Shown piece after piece: positions 9,136 to 17,897 of a stretch of DNA of 64,000 nucleotides. The notes under the pieces were generated by a model, which searched no databases, was not told the origin of the DNA, and saw nothing but the letters and a program-made list of their open reading frames with translations. How positions within the stretch are numbered: the first letter of the stretch is position 1; the number at the start of each line of letters is the position of its first letter. Source of the stretch: Gammaproteobacteria bacterium UBA2679 (GTDB taxonomy: Bacteria > Pseudomonadota > Gammaproteobacteria > Pseudomonadales > Oleiphilaceae); contig DEMD01000015.1 in assembly GCA_002354735.1 (NCBI GenBank), positions 147,304 through 211,303 on the forward strand, written 5' to 3'. Both the position numbers and the translations under genes were made by a program.

Positions 9136-11046
9136 TCAGGCGCGGGTTGTTGGTGAGCTTGCTGCGAGCTGGGCTGCGATTTCGGCAGTCACCGGAATCG
9201 GGAAGTCGAGCAGTTGCTGACCGAATGCCTTGCCCTGGGGGTCAATTCGCAGACTGGCGACGCCCCCGCCACCTAATGCCTGCTCTAGTACAAAGTTGAG
9301 CGCGTTGATGCCAGGCAGGTCGTACCGGTGCACCAGTGAGCGTTTGTCCGCTGCCGAGCCTGCGAGGGTATGGCCCATATACTCTGCGACTGCATCAGCC
9401 GTGAGCGCTGCACGTATGACAGGCAGCCATTCCGCTCTGCGGGCGATCACACCAATATTCGATACATCGCCCTTGTCGCCTGAGCGAGCCCAGGCCAGCT
9501 TGATGAGCGGCACTAGCTCGCTGGTAGCTGTTGGGGCAGTGTCCGGAGTCGAGCTGTCCACAGCCTGTTTGGCTGCTGCAGGCGCTTCCACGGCGGGCAG
9601 TTCTACCGATATTGTCTCGTCGCCATCTTTGCCGAGTACGGTCACTGAAAGATCGCACGCAGCTTTGGGAACCAGGCACGAGAAAAGGCGAATTTTCGGC
9701 CAGACGTCGGGGCGACCGCCGACAAGGCCGGTCATACCCGGCGCCATGCCAGTACTGGCCTGCGCGATTTCCCGCGAAAACAGTACGAGCGCTTCCTTCT
9801 TCGGGTGAGCGCAACCAATCTTCACCACCACCTCGCGGCTGTCCACCAGCTTCTGCTGTGCATTCGGACCGTAGGTCTGTTCGATGCCCAGTACCTCGAT
9901 AGTGGTCTCGGTGTAATCAGGCCAACCCTTTTCCGCGAACAGTCTGCTGGTTTTCTTCAATATGGCTTCAGCCACCGACCGCGCCTTGGCCGGCGCTTCG
10001 ATACCAGCGAGCATAAAACTCACGGCACACTTGAAGCCATCAGGCCAGGTGCCGGACACCTTGTAGTCAGGTCCAGGCGGTAAGCCTCGCGCGCCGGATA
10101 CAGTCACACGCCTGCCGGCCTCGACCGTTTCGATATTGACTTGCCTGAAGTCACAGTTCACGTCCGGGAGTCGGTAGCTGGCCGGGTCGCCGATCTCGTA
10201 GACCAGCTGCTCTGCTACGGTAGCGAAGCTGACTGTGCCACCAGTGTTCTCCGGTTTGCTGACTGTAAAGCTGCCGTCGGCTCGGACGTCGATGATGGGG
10301 AAGCCCATATTGTCGTAGCCATCGCAGACGTCCTTCCAGTCGGTGAAGTTGCCGCCGGTGCACTGTGCGCCGCACTCGATGATATGGCCGGCAAGACTGG
10401 CCTGTGCCAGTCGGTCATAGTCCTGCCAATTCCAGCCGAATTCGTGCATCAGCGGCGCCACAACGATAGCGCTGTCCACGACACGCCCAGTAATAACCAC
10501 ATCAGCGCCTGTTGCCAGCGCTGCTGTGATCGCAGGGGCGCCAAGATAGGCGTTCATGCTCACCATCATTTCAGGCAGTGCTTGATTGGTGAACATCTCC
10601 CGGACGCCCTGACGGACAAAGTCAGCTTTCTTGGGTAGCACGTCGTCGCCGTTCACCACCGCGATCTTCAACTCGATGTTCTGTTCATTTGCGAGCGCCT
10701 GGATGGCTTCGGCGCAAGCCTGAGGATTCACGCCCCCGGCGTTACTGATGACCTTGATGCCTTGACGCTTGAGCTCGGGGAGCAGCGGGCCCATTACCTG
10801 CCTGACGAAATCGCTGGCATAACCAGCCTTGGGATCCTTCATCTTCTGTGCAGCCATGATGGACATGGTGATTTCTGCCAGATAATCGAACACGAGGTAG
10901 TCCAGCCGACCTTTTTCCACCAACTGCTGCGCGGCAGTATTGGTATCGCCCCAGAAGCCAGAGGCGCAACCGATGCGGACAACCCGCTCCGAGGCTGGAC
11001 TGGAGGAGGTGTCTTGAGCTGTTGTGGATGGGCGTCCCGGGTTCAT
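9136..11046 (-). CDS. atuA: acyclic terpene utilisation protein AtuA (DUF1446)
   Basis: Protein of about 636 residues matching the AtuA/DUF1446 family. It begins [20 protein letters not shown], continues with [20 protein letters not shown] and [21 protein letters not shown], and ends in a smaller domain with [21 protein letters not shown] typical of the AtuA-like ferredoxin-fold end. The biochemical role is unknown, although the gene is a hallmark of citronellol/geraniol catabolism clusters. I chose the ATG at 11046, preceded by AAGGAG about 7 bases upstream, over an upstream alternative start at 11094 that would lie inside the putative operator. It is the first gene of the operon. Confidence 0.9.
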   Translation of the reverse strand: MNPGRPSTTAQDTSSSPASERVVRIGCASGFWGDTNTAAQQLVEKGRLDYLVFDYLAEITMSIMAAQKMKDPKAGYASDFVRQVMGPLLPELKRQGIKVISNAGGVNPQACAEAIQALANEQNIELKIAVVNGDDVLPKKADFVRQGVREMFTNQALPEMMVSMNAYLGAPAITAALATGADVVITGRVVDSAIVVAPLMHEFGWNWQDYDRLAQASLAGHIIECGAQCTGGNFTDWKDVCDGYDNMGFPIIDVRADGSFTVSKPENTGGTVSFATVAEQLVYEIGDPASYRLPDVNCDFRQVNIETVEAGRRVTVSGARGLPPGPDYKVSGTWPDGFKCAVSFMLAGIEAPAKARSVAEAILKKTSRLFAEKGWPDYTETTIEVLGIEQTYGPNAQQKLVDSREVVVKIGCAHPKKEALVLFSREIAQASTGMAPGMTGLVGGRPDVWPKIRLFSCLVPKAACDLSVTVLGKDGDETISVELPAVEAPAAAKQAVDSSTPDTAPTATSELVPLIKLAWARSGDKGDVSNIGVIARRAEWLPVIRAALTADAVAEYMGHTLAGSAADKRSLVHRYDLPGINALNFVLEQALGGGGVASLRIDPQGKAFGQQLLDFPIPVTAEIAAQLAASSPTTRA

Positions 11047-11056
11047 TGCGTGCTCC

Positions 11057-11107
11057 TTTTGCAAGCGCTGGCGATCGTTGCAAAACACTACCAAGCAAGC
11101 GCTTGGT
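11057..11107. promoter_or_regulatory. two inverted repeats in the atuA-atuR intergenic region
   Basis: Repeat 1 is TTTTGCAA, 13 bases, TTGCAAAA (11057-11085). Repeat 2 is ACCAAGC, AAGC, GCTTGGT (11090-11107). Both also contain the core GCAAGCGCT. They lie between the divergent atuA and atuR starts, where AtuR of Pseudomonas is known to bind two inverted repeats. Operator function is inferred from position and symmetry. Confidence 0.65.
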
Positions 11108-11168
11108 TTGTAAAGCTGTAAAATTCGGATATGATCGCTTTAGTCGATCAAATACGGGACCCTCAAGC

Positions 11169-11756
11169 ATGAAAGAATCAGACCGCCTTGCGGTAGAAGG
11201 CGAGTCGCCGCGTGGCAGGCTCCTGAGGGAGGCTGCGCATCTGTTCCGCGAAAAAGGCTTTGAACGCACTACAGTGCGCGATATTGCTGCGGCTGTAGGG
11301 ATCCAGAGTGGCAGCATCTTTCATCATTTTCGGTCAAAGGAAGACATCCTTTACTACATCATGACCGACACGATCGAGGAGATCACCGCGCGAATGGAAG
11401 CCGAACTGGCACGGTCGTCCGATCCGGTGGAGCGGCTGCGCTCGCTGATATTCTGCGAACTGCAGGCTGTGAATGGCCAGACCAGCGAAGCCATGGCGGT
11501 TCTGGTGTACGAGTGGCGCAGTCTGGCCAAGGAGCGGCAGGAACAGGTTCTCAAACTGAGAGATTATTATGAGCATCTGTGGCTGAGTGTATTGCAAGAA
11601 TGTGCAGCGGCTGGTCAAATAGCTGCTGACCCCGGTATTTTAAGGCGTTTTCTCGCCGGGGCGCTCAGCTGGACGGTAACCTGGTATCGCACGGACGGAA
11701 GCGCATCATTGGAAGATCTTGCTTCGCAGGCACTTACGCTGGCGGTGAAGCAATAG
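11169..11756 (+). CDS. atuR: TetR-family repressor of the atu operon
   Basis: TetR-type regulator of 195 residues. The N-terminal helix-turn-helix reads AAHLFREKGFERTTVRDIAA, then GIQSGSIFHHFRSKEDILYYI. The C-terminal ligand domain (about residues 70-195) resembles those of acyl-CoA-responsive TetR proteins. It is divergent from atuA, and the two inverted repeats lie between them. In Pseudomonas AtuR represses atuA onward until a terpenoid inducer is present. I took the ATG at 11169 because the domain starts 15-20 residues later; longer in-frame starts run into the operator. Confidence 0.85.
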   Translation: MKESDRLAVEGESPRGRLLREAAHLFREKGFERTTVRDIAAAVGIQSGSIFHHFRSKEDILYYIMTDTIEEITARMEAELARSSDPVERLRSLIFCELQAVNGQTSEAMAVLVYEWRSLAKERQEQVLKLRDYYEHLWLSVLQECAAAGQIAADPGILRRFLAGALSWTVTWYRTDGSASLEDLASQALTLAVKQ

Positions 11757-11842
11757 CACAGGGCCATTGCCCCTTTTGATGGCAGCCTTCGGGACTGCAT
11801 GACTAATAACAATATTTATAAGAATCAGGACGCTCACCTCAT

Positions 11843-12808
11843 ATGCCGAACTCATCTCTGAACAGCTCATCCCGCTCTCTCGCCACTCGCAAGAGCGCAT
11901 CCTATCGTTGCCTGACTGTTGTCTTTGCAATGCTCGGCGGCCTGGCTTTTGCCAATATGGCCCGCGCAGAGGCTATCTATGTCTTTGGTGACAGCCTGTC
12001 TGATACTGGTAACCTGGCTTCGGTCACCAGTGACTTTCCAAACCCGCCGTTTTCCGGTAATCGCGTTACAAATGGTGATACCGCGGTAGAAGTGCTTGCT
12101 GACCTTCGTGGCGTAGCACTTGAAGCCTCGCTGCATCTCGTGGGTCCGGCTCAAGGCACCAACTACGCCGTGGCTGGTGCCAAAGCTGGTACCGATGAGC
12201 CAATCGACCTTAACACTCAGGTCGACGCGTTCCTGCTCAATACACAGGGCCAGGCCCCTGCTGATGCACTGTACGTCGTTTTCATTGGTGGTAACGACGT
12301 CCGTGCAGCACGCGATGAGCCAAATCATCGCGCTTCGAGTGAGCTGCTCAAGGCCGCGCTCGATGGGGTAAAGACCAATGTCGAGAAGCTGATCGCTGCC
12401 GGCGCTGAACAGGTCGTTGTGGTGAACGTGCCAGATATCGGCGCTATTCCTGAAACAAGTCAGCTTGCGGCGACCACGGGCAACTGGTTCCTTCCCACTT
12501 CAGCGACTGTCAAGACAGCGGCTTACAACCTGGGCCTCAAACAGCGGGTGAAGTCACTTGAGAAAGCCAGCGGCAAGGACATCGTCCTGATCGACCTGTT
12601 TTCAGCCTTCCGCAGCATCGACAAGGATGCCGAGGCGTATGGCATCAGCAATACCACTGAGCCTTGTTTCAGCCAGGCGACCCGCAGCTATACCGAAGGC
12701 TGTGCGTTTGGCCAGAATATCAGCAGCTACGCCTATTTCGACGAAGTTCATCCAACCGCGAAACTTCACGAGCGTGGCGGTCGGCTGCTGTTCGCCTACG
12801 CGCCCTGA
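11843..12808 (+). CDS. secreted GDSL-family lipase/esterase
   Basis: SGNH hydrolase of 321 residues with a long N-terminus and signal peptide ending near NMARA-EA, so it is exported. Family blocks are in order: block I YVFGDSLSDTGN with the nucleophile serine, block II GTNYAVAGA, block III FIGGND, and block V DEVHPTAKLHE with the catalytic Asp and His. The layout resembles thermolabile-haemolysin/phospholipase-type GDSL enzymes rather than short TesA forms. A Cys pair (EPCFSQATRSYTEGC) may form a disulfide. It probably hydrolyses esters or lipids outside the cytoplasm. There is no autotransporter domain. It stands alone between atuR and ahpC. Confidence 0.85.
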   Translation: MPNSSLNSSSRSLATRKSASYRCLTVVFAMLGGLAFANMARAEAIYVFGDSLSDTGNLASVTSDFPNPPFSGNRVTNGDTAVEVLADLRGVALEASLHLVGPAQGTNYAVAGAKAGTDEPIDLNTQVDAFLLNTQGQAPADALYVVFIGGNDVRAARDEPNHRASSELLKAALDGVKTNVEKLIAAGAEQVVVVNVPDIGAIPETSQLAATTGNWFLPTSATVKTAAYNLGLKQRVKSLEKASGKDIVLIDLFSAFRSIDKDAEAYGISNTTEPCFSQATRSYTEGCAFGQNISSYAYFDEVHPTAKLHERGGRLLFAYAP

Positions 12809-12851
12809 GCCGGATTTCATTCCTGCCTGATCCCCGCTTGAACCCCCAATA

Positions 12852-12876
12852 GCCGTCTGCCTTTTCCGGAGGCGGC
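12852..12876 (+). terminator. possible terminator hairpin after the GDSL esterase gene
   Basis: Arms GCCGTCT (12852-12858) and AGGCGGC (12870-12876) pair with one G-T wobble around an 11-base loop. There is no clear T-run afterwards, so the call is tentative. Confidence 0.3.
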
Positions 12877-12879
12877 TTG

Positions 12880-12916
12880 ATAGATTGTACCTATCGCTCC
12901 TAAAAAGATTATCAAT
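12880..12916 (+). promoter_or_regulatory. OxyR-binding motif upstream of ahpC
   Basis: The first half (12880-12894) is ATAG-ATTGTAC-CTAT and matches all ten fixed positions of the OxyR half-site ATAGnTnnnAnCTAT. After the expected 7-base spacer, 12902-12916 keeps about six of ten. It lies about 90 bases before the ahpC start, as expected for peroxide-activated ahpCF transcription. Binding is inferred. Confidence 0.65.
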
Positions 12917-12986
12917 TTTTGATATCAGTCCTGTCGCTGTAGTATTGTTTCCACGGTTTACCCAACTGACCTAATGGAGACAAAGA

Positions 12987-13556
12987 ATGTCAGCAACCTT
13001 GATCAATACCGAAATCAAACCTTTCAAAGCAGAGGCCTTCCACAACGGCGAATTCATCACCGTCACCAACGAAGACCTCAAGGGCAAGTGGGCAATCGTC
13101 TTCTTCTACCCAGCTGATTTTACCTTCGTGTGTCCAACCGAACTTGGTGATCTGGCGGATTACTACAGCCAGCTGAAGGACATGGGCGTGGAAGTGTACT
13201 CAGTGTCGACTGACACTCATTTCACGCACAAGGCATGGCACGACACATCTGACACCATCGGCAAGATCCAGTTCCCGATGATCGGCGACCCAACCGGTGC
13301 CATCACCCGCAACTTCGGCGTCATGATCGAAGAAGCTGGTCTGGCAGAGCGCGGCACTTTCGTCATCGATCCAGAAGGCAAGATCCAGATCATCGAGATC
13401 AATGCTGGTGGTGTAGGTCGCGATGCTGGTGAGCTGGTTCGCAAGGTGAAGGCTGCGCAGTATGTTGCAGCGCATCCAGGCGAAGTTTGCCCAGCCAAGT
13501 GGAAGGAAGGCGAAGCCACACTTGCACCTTCACTCGACCTCGTCGGCAAGATCTAA
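12987..13556 (+). CDS. ahpC: alkyl hydroperoxide reductase peroxiredoxin AhpC
   Basis: Typical 2-Cys peroxiredoxin of 189 residues. The peroxidatic cysteine is C49 in FVCPTE, and the resolving cysteine is C168 in EVCPAKW. The GGVGR and PAKWKEG stretches are those of the AhpC1 class. It reduces hydrogen peroxide and organic hydroperoxides and is recycled by AhpF, encoded 44 bases downstream. The start has a GGAGA ribosome-binding site. The OxyR motif upstream suggests induction by peroxide. Confidence 0.97.
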   Translation: MSATLINTEIKPFKAEAFHNGEFITVTNEDLKGKWAIVFFYPADFTFVCPTELGDLADYYSQLKDMGVEVYSVSTDTHFTHKAWHDTSDTIGKIQFPMIGDPTGAITRNFGVMIEEAGLAERGTFVIDPEGKIQIIEINAGGVGRDAGELVRKVKAAQYVAAHPGEVCPAKWKEGEATLAPSLDLVGKI

Positions 13557-13600
13557 ACAGTCGTATTGATAGTCAGCCAATCTTAAGGAGAACTTCAGAT

Positions 13601-15235
13601 ATGTTGGACGCTAATCTCAAGCAACAGCTCAACGGTTATCTGCAGAAAATAGTCAAGCCAATAGAATTGACCGTGTCGGTTGATGACAGGCCGAAGTCGC
13701 AGGAGCTGCTGGATCTGGCACAAGAGATTGCAGCAATGTCTCCGAAGATTGCGCTGACCGTCAATCAGCCCGCTCAGGAGGGCCGCGTGCCCCTCCTGAC
13801 AATTTCACCTGAAGGCGAAAAGGCCAGGGTGGAGTTTGCAGGTATTCCGATGGGTCATGAGTTTACTTCGCTGGTGCTGGCATTGCTCCAGGCGGGTGGT
13901 CATCCATCGAAAACCGAAAAAGCATTGCTCGATCAAATTGTCGAGCTTGATCCTTCAACGGAGCTCAAGTTCGAGACGTACATATCACTGTCATGTCACA
14001 ACTGCCCGGATGTGGTTCAGGCGCTGAACCTCATGGCTGTGCTGAACCCCAGAATCAGCCATACCATGATCGACGGCGGTCTGTTCAAGAGTGAGGTCGA
14101 AGATCGCAACGTGCTGGCTGTACCGGCAGTGTTCGTGAACGGCGAGCTCTTCGGGCAGGGCAAAATGACGCTGGCCGAAATCCTGGACAAGGTGGACGAC
14201 AAGTCGGCTGAGAAGAAGGCCGCTGCCCTGGCAGACAAGACGCCCTATGAAGTGCTGATCGTCGGCGGTGGTCCAGCTGGCGCTTCTGCGGCGATTTACG
14301 CAGCACGCAAGGGCATCCGTACGGGTATCGTAGCCGAGCGCTTCGGTGGCCAGGTCGCCGATACCATGGGCATCGAGAATTTCATTTCAGTGAAAGAGAC
14401 CGAGGGTCCGAAGCTGGTCGCGAATCTCGAGCAGCATGTGCTGCAATATGATGTCGACCTGATGAATGGCCAGAAAGCGCGCAAGCTGCACGCAGCGAGC
14501 GTCTCTGCAGACGGTACCCCTGCCGATTATATCGAGGTGGAACTGGAGTCTGGCGCGCGCCTGAAGAGTCGCTCAGTCATTCTGTCCACTGGTGCCCGCT
14601 GGCGCGAGATGAACGTGCCAGGGGAGAAGGCGTATCGAGGCAAAGGTGTGGCCTACTGTCCACACTGTGACGGCCCATTATTCAAGGGCAAGCGTGTTGC
14701 GGTCATCGGTGGTGGCAACTCTGGCATCGAAGCGGCGATCGATCTCGCTGGCATCGTCGAGCATGTGACGGTACTCGAATTCGCCGATACGCTGCGAGCC
14801 GACGCGGTTCTTGTTCGCAAGGCGCGTTCGCTGAAAAACGTCACCATCATCATGGAAGCTATGTCGACCGAGGTGACTGGCGACGGCAAGCGCGTAAACG
14901 GCCTCAACTATGTGGATCGCGCCACCAATGAAACGCATCATATCGAGCTGGCGGGTATCTTCGTGCAGATTGGTCTGGTGCCAAACACTGAGTGGCTCAA
15001 AGGCGATATCGAGTTGAGCGAGCGCGGTGAAATCGTGGTGGATACCAAGGGCCAGACTTCACTGCCGGGTGTGTTCGCTGCCGGTGACGTCACCACGGTG
15101 CCTTACAAGCAGATCATCATTGCGATGGGTGCGGGGTCAGGCGCAGCGCTGGGTGCCTTCGATCACCTTATCCGGACGCCACTGCCCAGCAGTGTGAGCG
15201 AGCAGGAAGACACTGCCGAGGAAGAGGCAGCCTAA
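13601..15235 (+). CDS. ahpF: alkyl hydroperoxide reductase flavoprotein AhpF
   Basis: NADH-dependent flavoprotein of 544 residues that re-reduces AhpC. The N-terminal thioredoxin-like double domain carries CHNC (C132, C135). It is followed by the FAD site [17 protein letters not shown], the second redox pair CPHC (C353, C356), the NADH site [15 protein letters not shown] and the C-terminal FAD motif [11 protein letters not shown]. An acidic tail of about 20 residues ([12 protein letters not shown]) extends beyond the usual end near GAFDHLIR. The ATG at 13601 has AAGGAG ten bases upstream. Confidence 0.97.
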   Translation: MLDANLKQQLNGYLQKIVKPIELTVSVDDRPKSQELLDLAQEIAAMSPKIALTVNQPAQEGRVPLLTISPEGEKARVEFAGIPMGHEFTSLVLALLQAGGHPSKTEKALLDQIVELDPSTELKFETYISLSCHNCPDVVQALNLMAVLNPRISHTMIDGGLFKSEVEDRNVLAVPAVFVNGELFGQGKMTLAEILDKVDDKSAEKKAAALADKTPYEVLIVGGGPAGASAAIYAARKGIRTGIVAERFGGQVADTMGIENFISVKETEGPKLVANLEQHVLQYDVDLMNGQKARKLHAASVSADGTPADYIEVELESGARLKSRSVILSTGARWREMNVPGEKAYRGKGVAYCPHCDGPLFKGKRVAVIGGGNSGIEAAIDLAGIVEHVTVLEFADTLRADAVLVRKARSLKNVTIIMEAMSTEVTGDGKRVNGLNYVDRATNETHHIELAGIFVQIGLVPNTEWLKGDIELSERGEIVVDTKGQTSLPGVFAAGDVTTVPYKQIIIAMGAGSGAALGAFDHLIRTPLPSSVSEQEDTAEEEAA

Positions 15236-15264
15236 GGCGATCCAGGCTCACGATTGACTGACAA

Positions 15265-15280
15265 GCCCGCTTCGGCGGGC
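15265..15280 (+). terminator. hairpin after ahpF
   Basis: A perfect stem GCCCGC-TTCG-GCGGGC with a stable UUCG loop follows ahpF by about 30 bases. The downstream T-run is weak (TACACTGCTT). Probably the ahpCF terminator. Confidence 0.6.
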
Positions 15281-15321
15281 TACACTGCTTCATTCAGTCT
15301 TCATCAAGGTGCGCCTTTCGC

Positions 15322-15954
15322 ATGCAGTTTCAGGTCATTCCCGTCACGGCTTTTGAACAGAATTGCTCCATCATCTGGTGTGAGCAGACTCGCAAAGCTG
15401 CGGTGGTGGATCCTGGTGGCGACCTCGACCGAATCCTGCACGCACTGGACTTCGAAGATTTAGAGCTCGAGAAGATCCTGGTGACCCATGCCCATATCGA
15501 TCATGCCGGAGCGGTTTCGACACTGGCAGCCTTACGTAAGGTGCCCATTGAAGGGCCAGCGCTTGAAGACAAGTTCTGGATAGACCTGCTGCCGCAGCAG
15601 AGCCAGATGTTCGGCTTCCCGGAGGCGGAGACTTTCGAGCCAACGCGCTGGCTGGTCGATGGTGACGAAGTCACCGTCGGTAATGAGGTTCTTCAGGTCA
15701 TCCACTGTCCCGGCCATACGCCCGGGCACGTGGTCTTCTATAACAAGAGTAGGGGCCTTGCCCTCGTTGGTGACGTTCTGTTTCACGGTTCTATCGGCCG
15801 AACCGACTTTCCCAAGGGCGATCACGCCACGCTTATTTCATCGATTCGCAACAAGCTTTGGCCACTCGGCGACGATATTGCATTCGTACCCGGTCACGGC
15901 CCCATGTCGACTTTCGGTGACGAAAAGGAAAATAACCCCTTCGTCAAAGTCTGA
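15322..15954 (+). CDS. MBL-fold hydrolase, type II glyoxalase (YcbL/GloC-like)
   Basis: Metallo-beta-lactamase-fold protein of 210 residues. Metal ligands are visible in THAHIDH (about residues 56-62), CPGHTPGH, GDVLFHGSIGRTDFP and the terminal VPGHGPMSTFGDE. The length and the GSIGRTD motif fit the short YcbL/GloC subfamily, which lacks the C-terminal glutathione-binding domain of classical GloB. It likely hydrolyses S-lactoylglutathione or a similar thioester in the cytosol. The gene is convergent with the amidase gene. Confidence 0.88.
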   Translation: MQFQVIPVTAFEQNCSIIWCEQTRKAAVVDPGGDLDRILHALDFEDLELEKILVTHAHIDHAGAVSTLAALRKVPIEGPALEDKFWIDLLPQQSQMFGFPEAETFEPTRWLVDGDEVTVGNEVLQVIHCPGHTPGHVVFYNKSRGLALVGDVLFHGSIGRTDFPKGDHATLISSIRNKLWPLGDDIAFVPGHGPMSTFGDEKENNPFVKV

Positions 15955-15964
15955 TCAATTCCGG

Positions 15965-17692
15965 CTACGAAAAGTCGAGAAAGTTAGGCGGCCTGTGCGT
16001 AGCGTTGAAACGCAGAGCTGACTCCAGTGATCTTGCCGTACGCAGCAGAACGTGTTCCTGCCAGGGCCCCGCATGCAACTGCAGACCAATGGGCAAGCCT
16101 TCTCCGGATAGCTTTACAGGCAGCGTAATCGCCGGCATGCCTATCAGATTATCGTTGATCGAGAAACGCATGATCTCGGTCATCAGGCCGAGGTCGAGCG
16201 CTACCTTACTGCCCTTAGGCCGCCTCGGGGGCAAGGCTCCTGTCGCCGGCGTCACAAGCATATCCACCTTGGCGTACAGGGCTTCATGCTGGGCAATGGC
16301 GCGCGTCCGCACACGCTGAGCCTTCACATAATCCGTGCTCCTGAACAAGCGGGCGAAAGCCAGCAGCATCCGGGTGTCATCGTTGAAGCGCTCGGGGGTC
16401 GCGCGGTAAGGCTGCTCTACTGACGACAGCATTTCCGTCATGATCGTAACCGCATGGGCAAGTCGCATGTCCTCCAGCCCTTCAATGATAACAGGCACGA
16501 TTTCCGCGCCCAGACTCTCGAGCACTTTCACCGCCTCGCGACAGGCCGATACGATGGCCTGATCGGCATGCTCGAACCAGGGCTTGTAGATGCCGATCTT
16601 CAGACCTTTCAGGTCGGATTTGAAATAGTTCGACAGATGGGGAAATGGTTGATGACAGCTGGGGCCATGAAGTGGGTCAGGCCCGGCAATGGTTGCGTAT
16701 GCGAGTGCGACATCATCGACGCTGGCACCTATCGGTCCCAGGTGATCCACAGTGTCACAGAGAGAAAGCGTGCCTGCGCTGCTGATGCGGCCCCAGGTAG
16801 GCTTCAGCCCGACCACACCGCAAAACGCGGCTGGTATTCGCACAGAGCCGCCACCATCCGAGCCAATAGCGACGGGACATATGCCACTGGCCACTGCAGC
16901 CGCGCTGCCACCCGACGAGCCTCCGGCGAGATACTCAGTGTCCCAGGGGTTGAGACAGTGCCCGTAATGCGGGTTGGCACCGGTCACGCCTATGCCGATT
17001 TCGTGCATATTGGTCTTGCCCAGAATCATGGCGCCTGCGGCACGCAGCCTGGAGACTACGGAGGCGTCACTTTCGACACTGTGATCCTGACCGAAGACTT
17101 CAGTGCCACCGGTGGTCGCGAAGGGCACAGCATTGATACTGTCCTTGATGGCAACCGGCACCCCTTCGAGCAAACCTCTCGGCTGCACCGACATGAAGCG
17201 CTTGGTACTGGCCTCCGCCTGGTGTCTCAGTGCATGGCTATCGGTAAATATGAAAGCCTTCGAGTCCTGCATGTGGGGCGATTCAAGTGCAGCCTGTAGC
17301 TGCAGCGAGACTGTGAGTGGCGATCTGAGCTCACTGCGGTAATCGCGAGCATAGGCTAGGGTGGCGCAGTTAAGCGACCCGCGCAGACTTGCGCTCTTCT
17401 GATTGAGGTTCTCCTCTTCTACCGACTCCATGAACATCTGCACGGAACGCTGTGCGCCAGTCGCGGTAACTGCAGAGGTGTTGGTGTGCAGGGCGGTAAA
17501 ACTTGGGTGGATGTCATAGCGGTGCTGCCTGAACTCGTTCATCCCAAGCTGAGAATTGACGATTGGCTCAAGAATCTTCCTTGCCATATCGGTTTCGAGT
17601 ACCGATACGGAAAGACCTAGTCCACGGCCGGTGAGACCCGGCATCTTGTAAGTTTTTAAATCGTAGCTCATTGCATGTACCGGTTTGGTCAT
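15965..17692 (-). CDS. amidase signature family enzyme
   Basis: Amidase-signature hydrolase of up to 575 residues. The Ser-cisSer-Lys machinery is visible: lysine in GVPVAIKDSI, cis-serine in GGSSGGSAAAVASG, and the nucleophile in SDGGGSVRIPAAFCG. An extra N-terminal region of about 90 residues precedes the core, longer than in GatA-type proteins, so this is more likely a small-molecule amidase or hydantoinase-like enzyme than a tRNA amidotransferase subunit. No GatB or GatC gene is nearby. The first ATG was taken; an internal ATG eight codons later is possible. A strong palindrome lies upstream. Confidence 0.85.
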   Translation of the reverse strand: MTKPVHAMSYDLKTYKMPGLTGRGLGLSVSVLETDMARKILEPIVNSQLGMNEFRQHRYDIHPSFTALHTNTSAVTATGAQRSVQMFMESVEEENLNQKSASLRGSLNCATLAYARDYRSELRSPLTVSLQLQAALESPHMQDSKAFIFTDSHALRHQAEASTKRFMSVQPRGLLEGVPVAIKDSINAVPFATTGGTEVFGQDHSVESDASVVSRLRAAGAMILGKTNMHEIGIGVTGANPHYGHCLNPWDTEYLAGGSSGGSAAAVASGICPVAIGSDGGGSVRIPAAFCGVVGLKPTWGRISSAGTLSLCDTVDHLGPIGASVDDVALAYATIAGPDPLHGPSCHQPFPHLSNYFKSDLKGLKIGIYKPWFEHADQAIVSACREAVKVLESLGAEIVPVIIEGLEDMRLAHAVTIMTEMLSSVEQPYRATPERFNDDTRMLLAFARLFRSTDYVKAQRVRTRAIAQHEALYAKVDMLVTPATGALPPRRPKGSKVALDLGLMTEIMRFSINDNLIGMPAITLPVKLSGEGLPIGLQLHAGPWQEHVLLRTARSLESALRFNATHRPPNFLDFS

Positions 17693-17754
17693 GGGATGTA
17701 TGTGTGAGTTGCTGTAAGTACCTGCACGTACACAAAGTCAAGTGTAGTTAACGC

Positions 17755-17777
17755 AATTGCTACATACGGTAGCAATT
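17755..17777. promoter_or_regulatory. 23-bp perfect palindrome between the amidase and protease genes
   Basis: AATTGCTAC-ATACG-GTAGCAATT has perfect 9-base arms. It lies about 60 bases upstream of the amidase start and about 120 bases upstream of the protease start, where an operator for one or both divergent promoters would be expected. The binding protein is unknown. A weaker repeat, GATCAG-N12-CTGATC, lies at 17820-17843. Confidence 0.55.
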
Positions 17778-17897
17778 CAACGCCAAGTTGGAACTGAACT
17801 TCGGCCGGTGGCCTTCTAAGATCAGTAGACAAGAGATCTGATCAAAGATCCACCAGAAGACAAAGCCGATGATCATCACCGTGGCAGTACACAGCTT

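Noticed and set aside
11022-11168. Upstream in-frame extension of atuR
   Set aside because: It crosses the operator repeats and part of atuA, and TetR proteins begin close to the helix-turn-helix.
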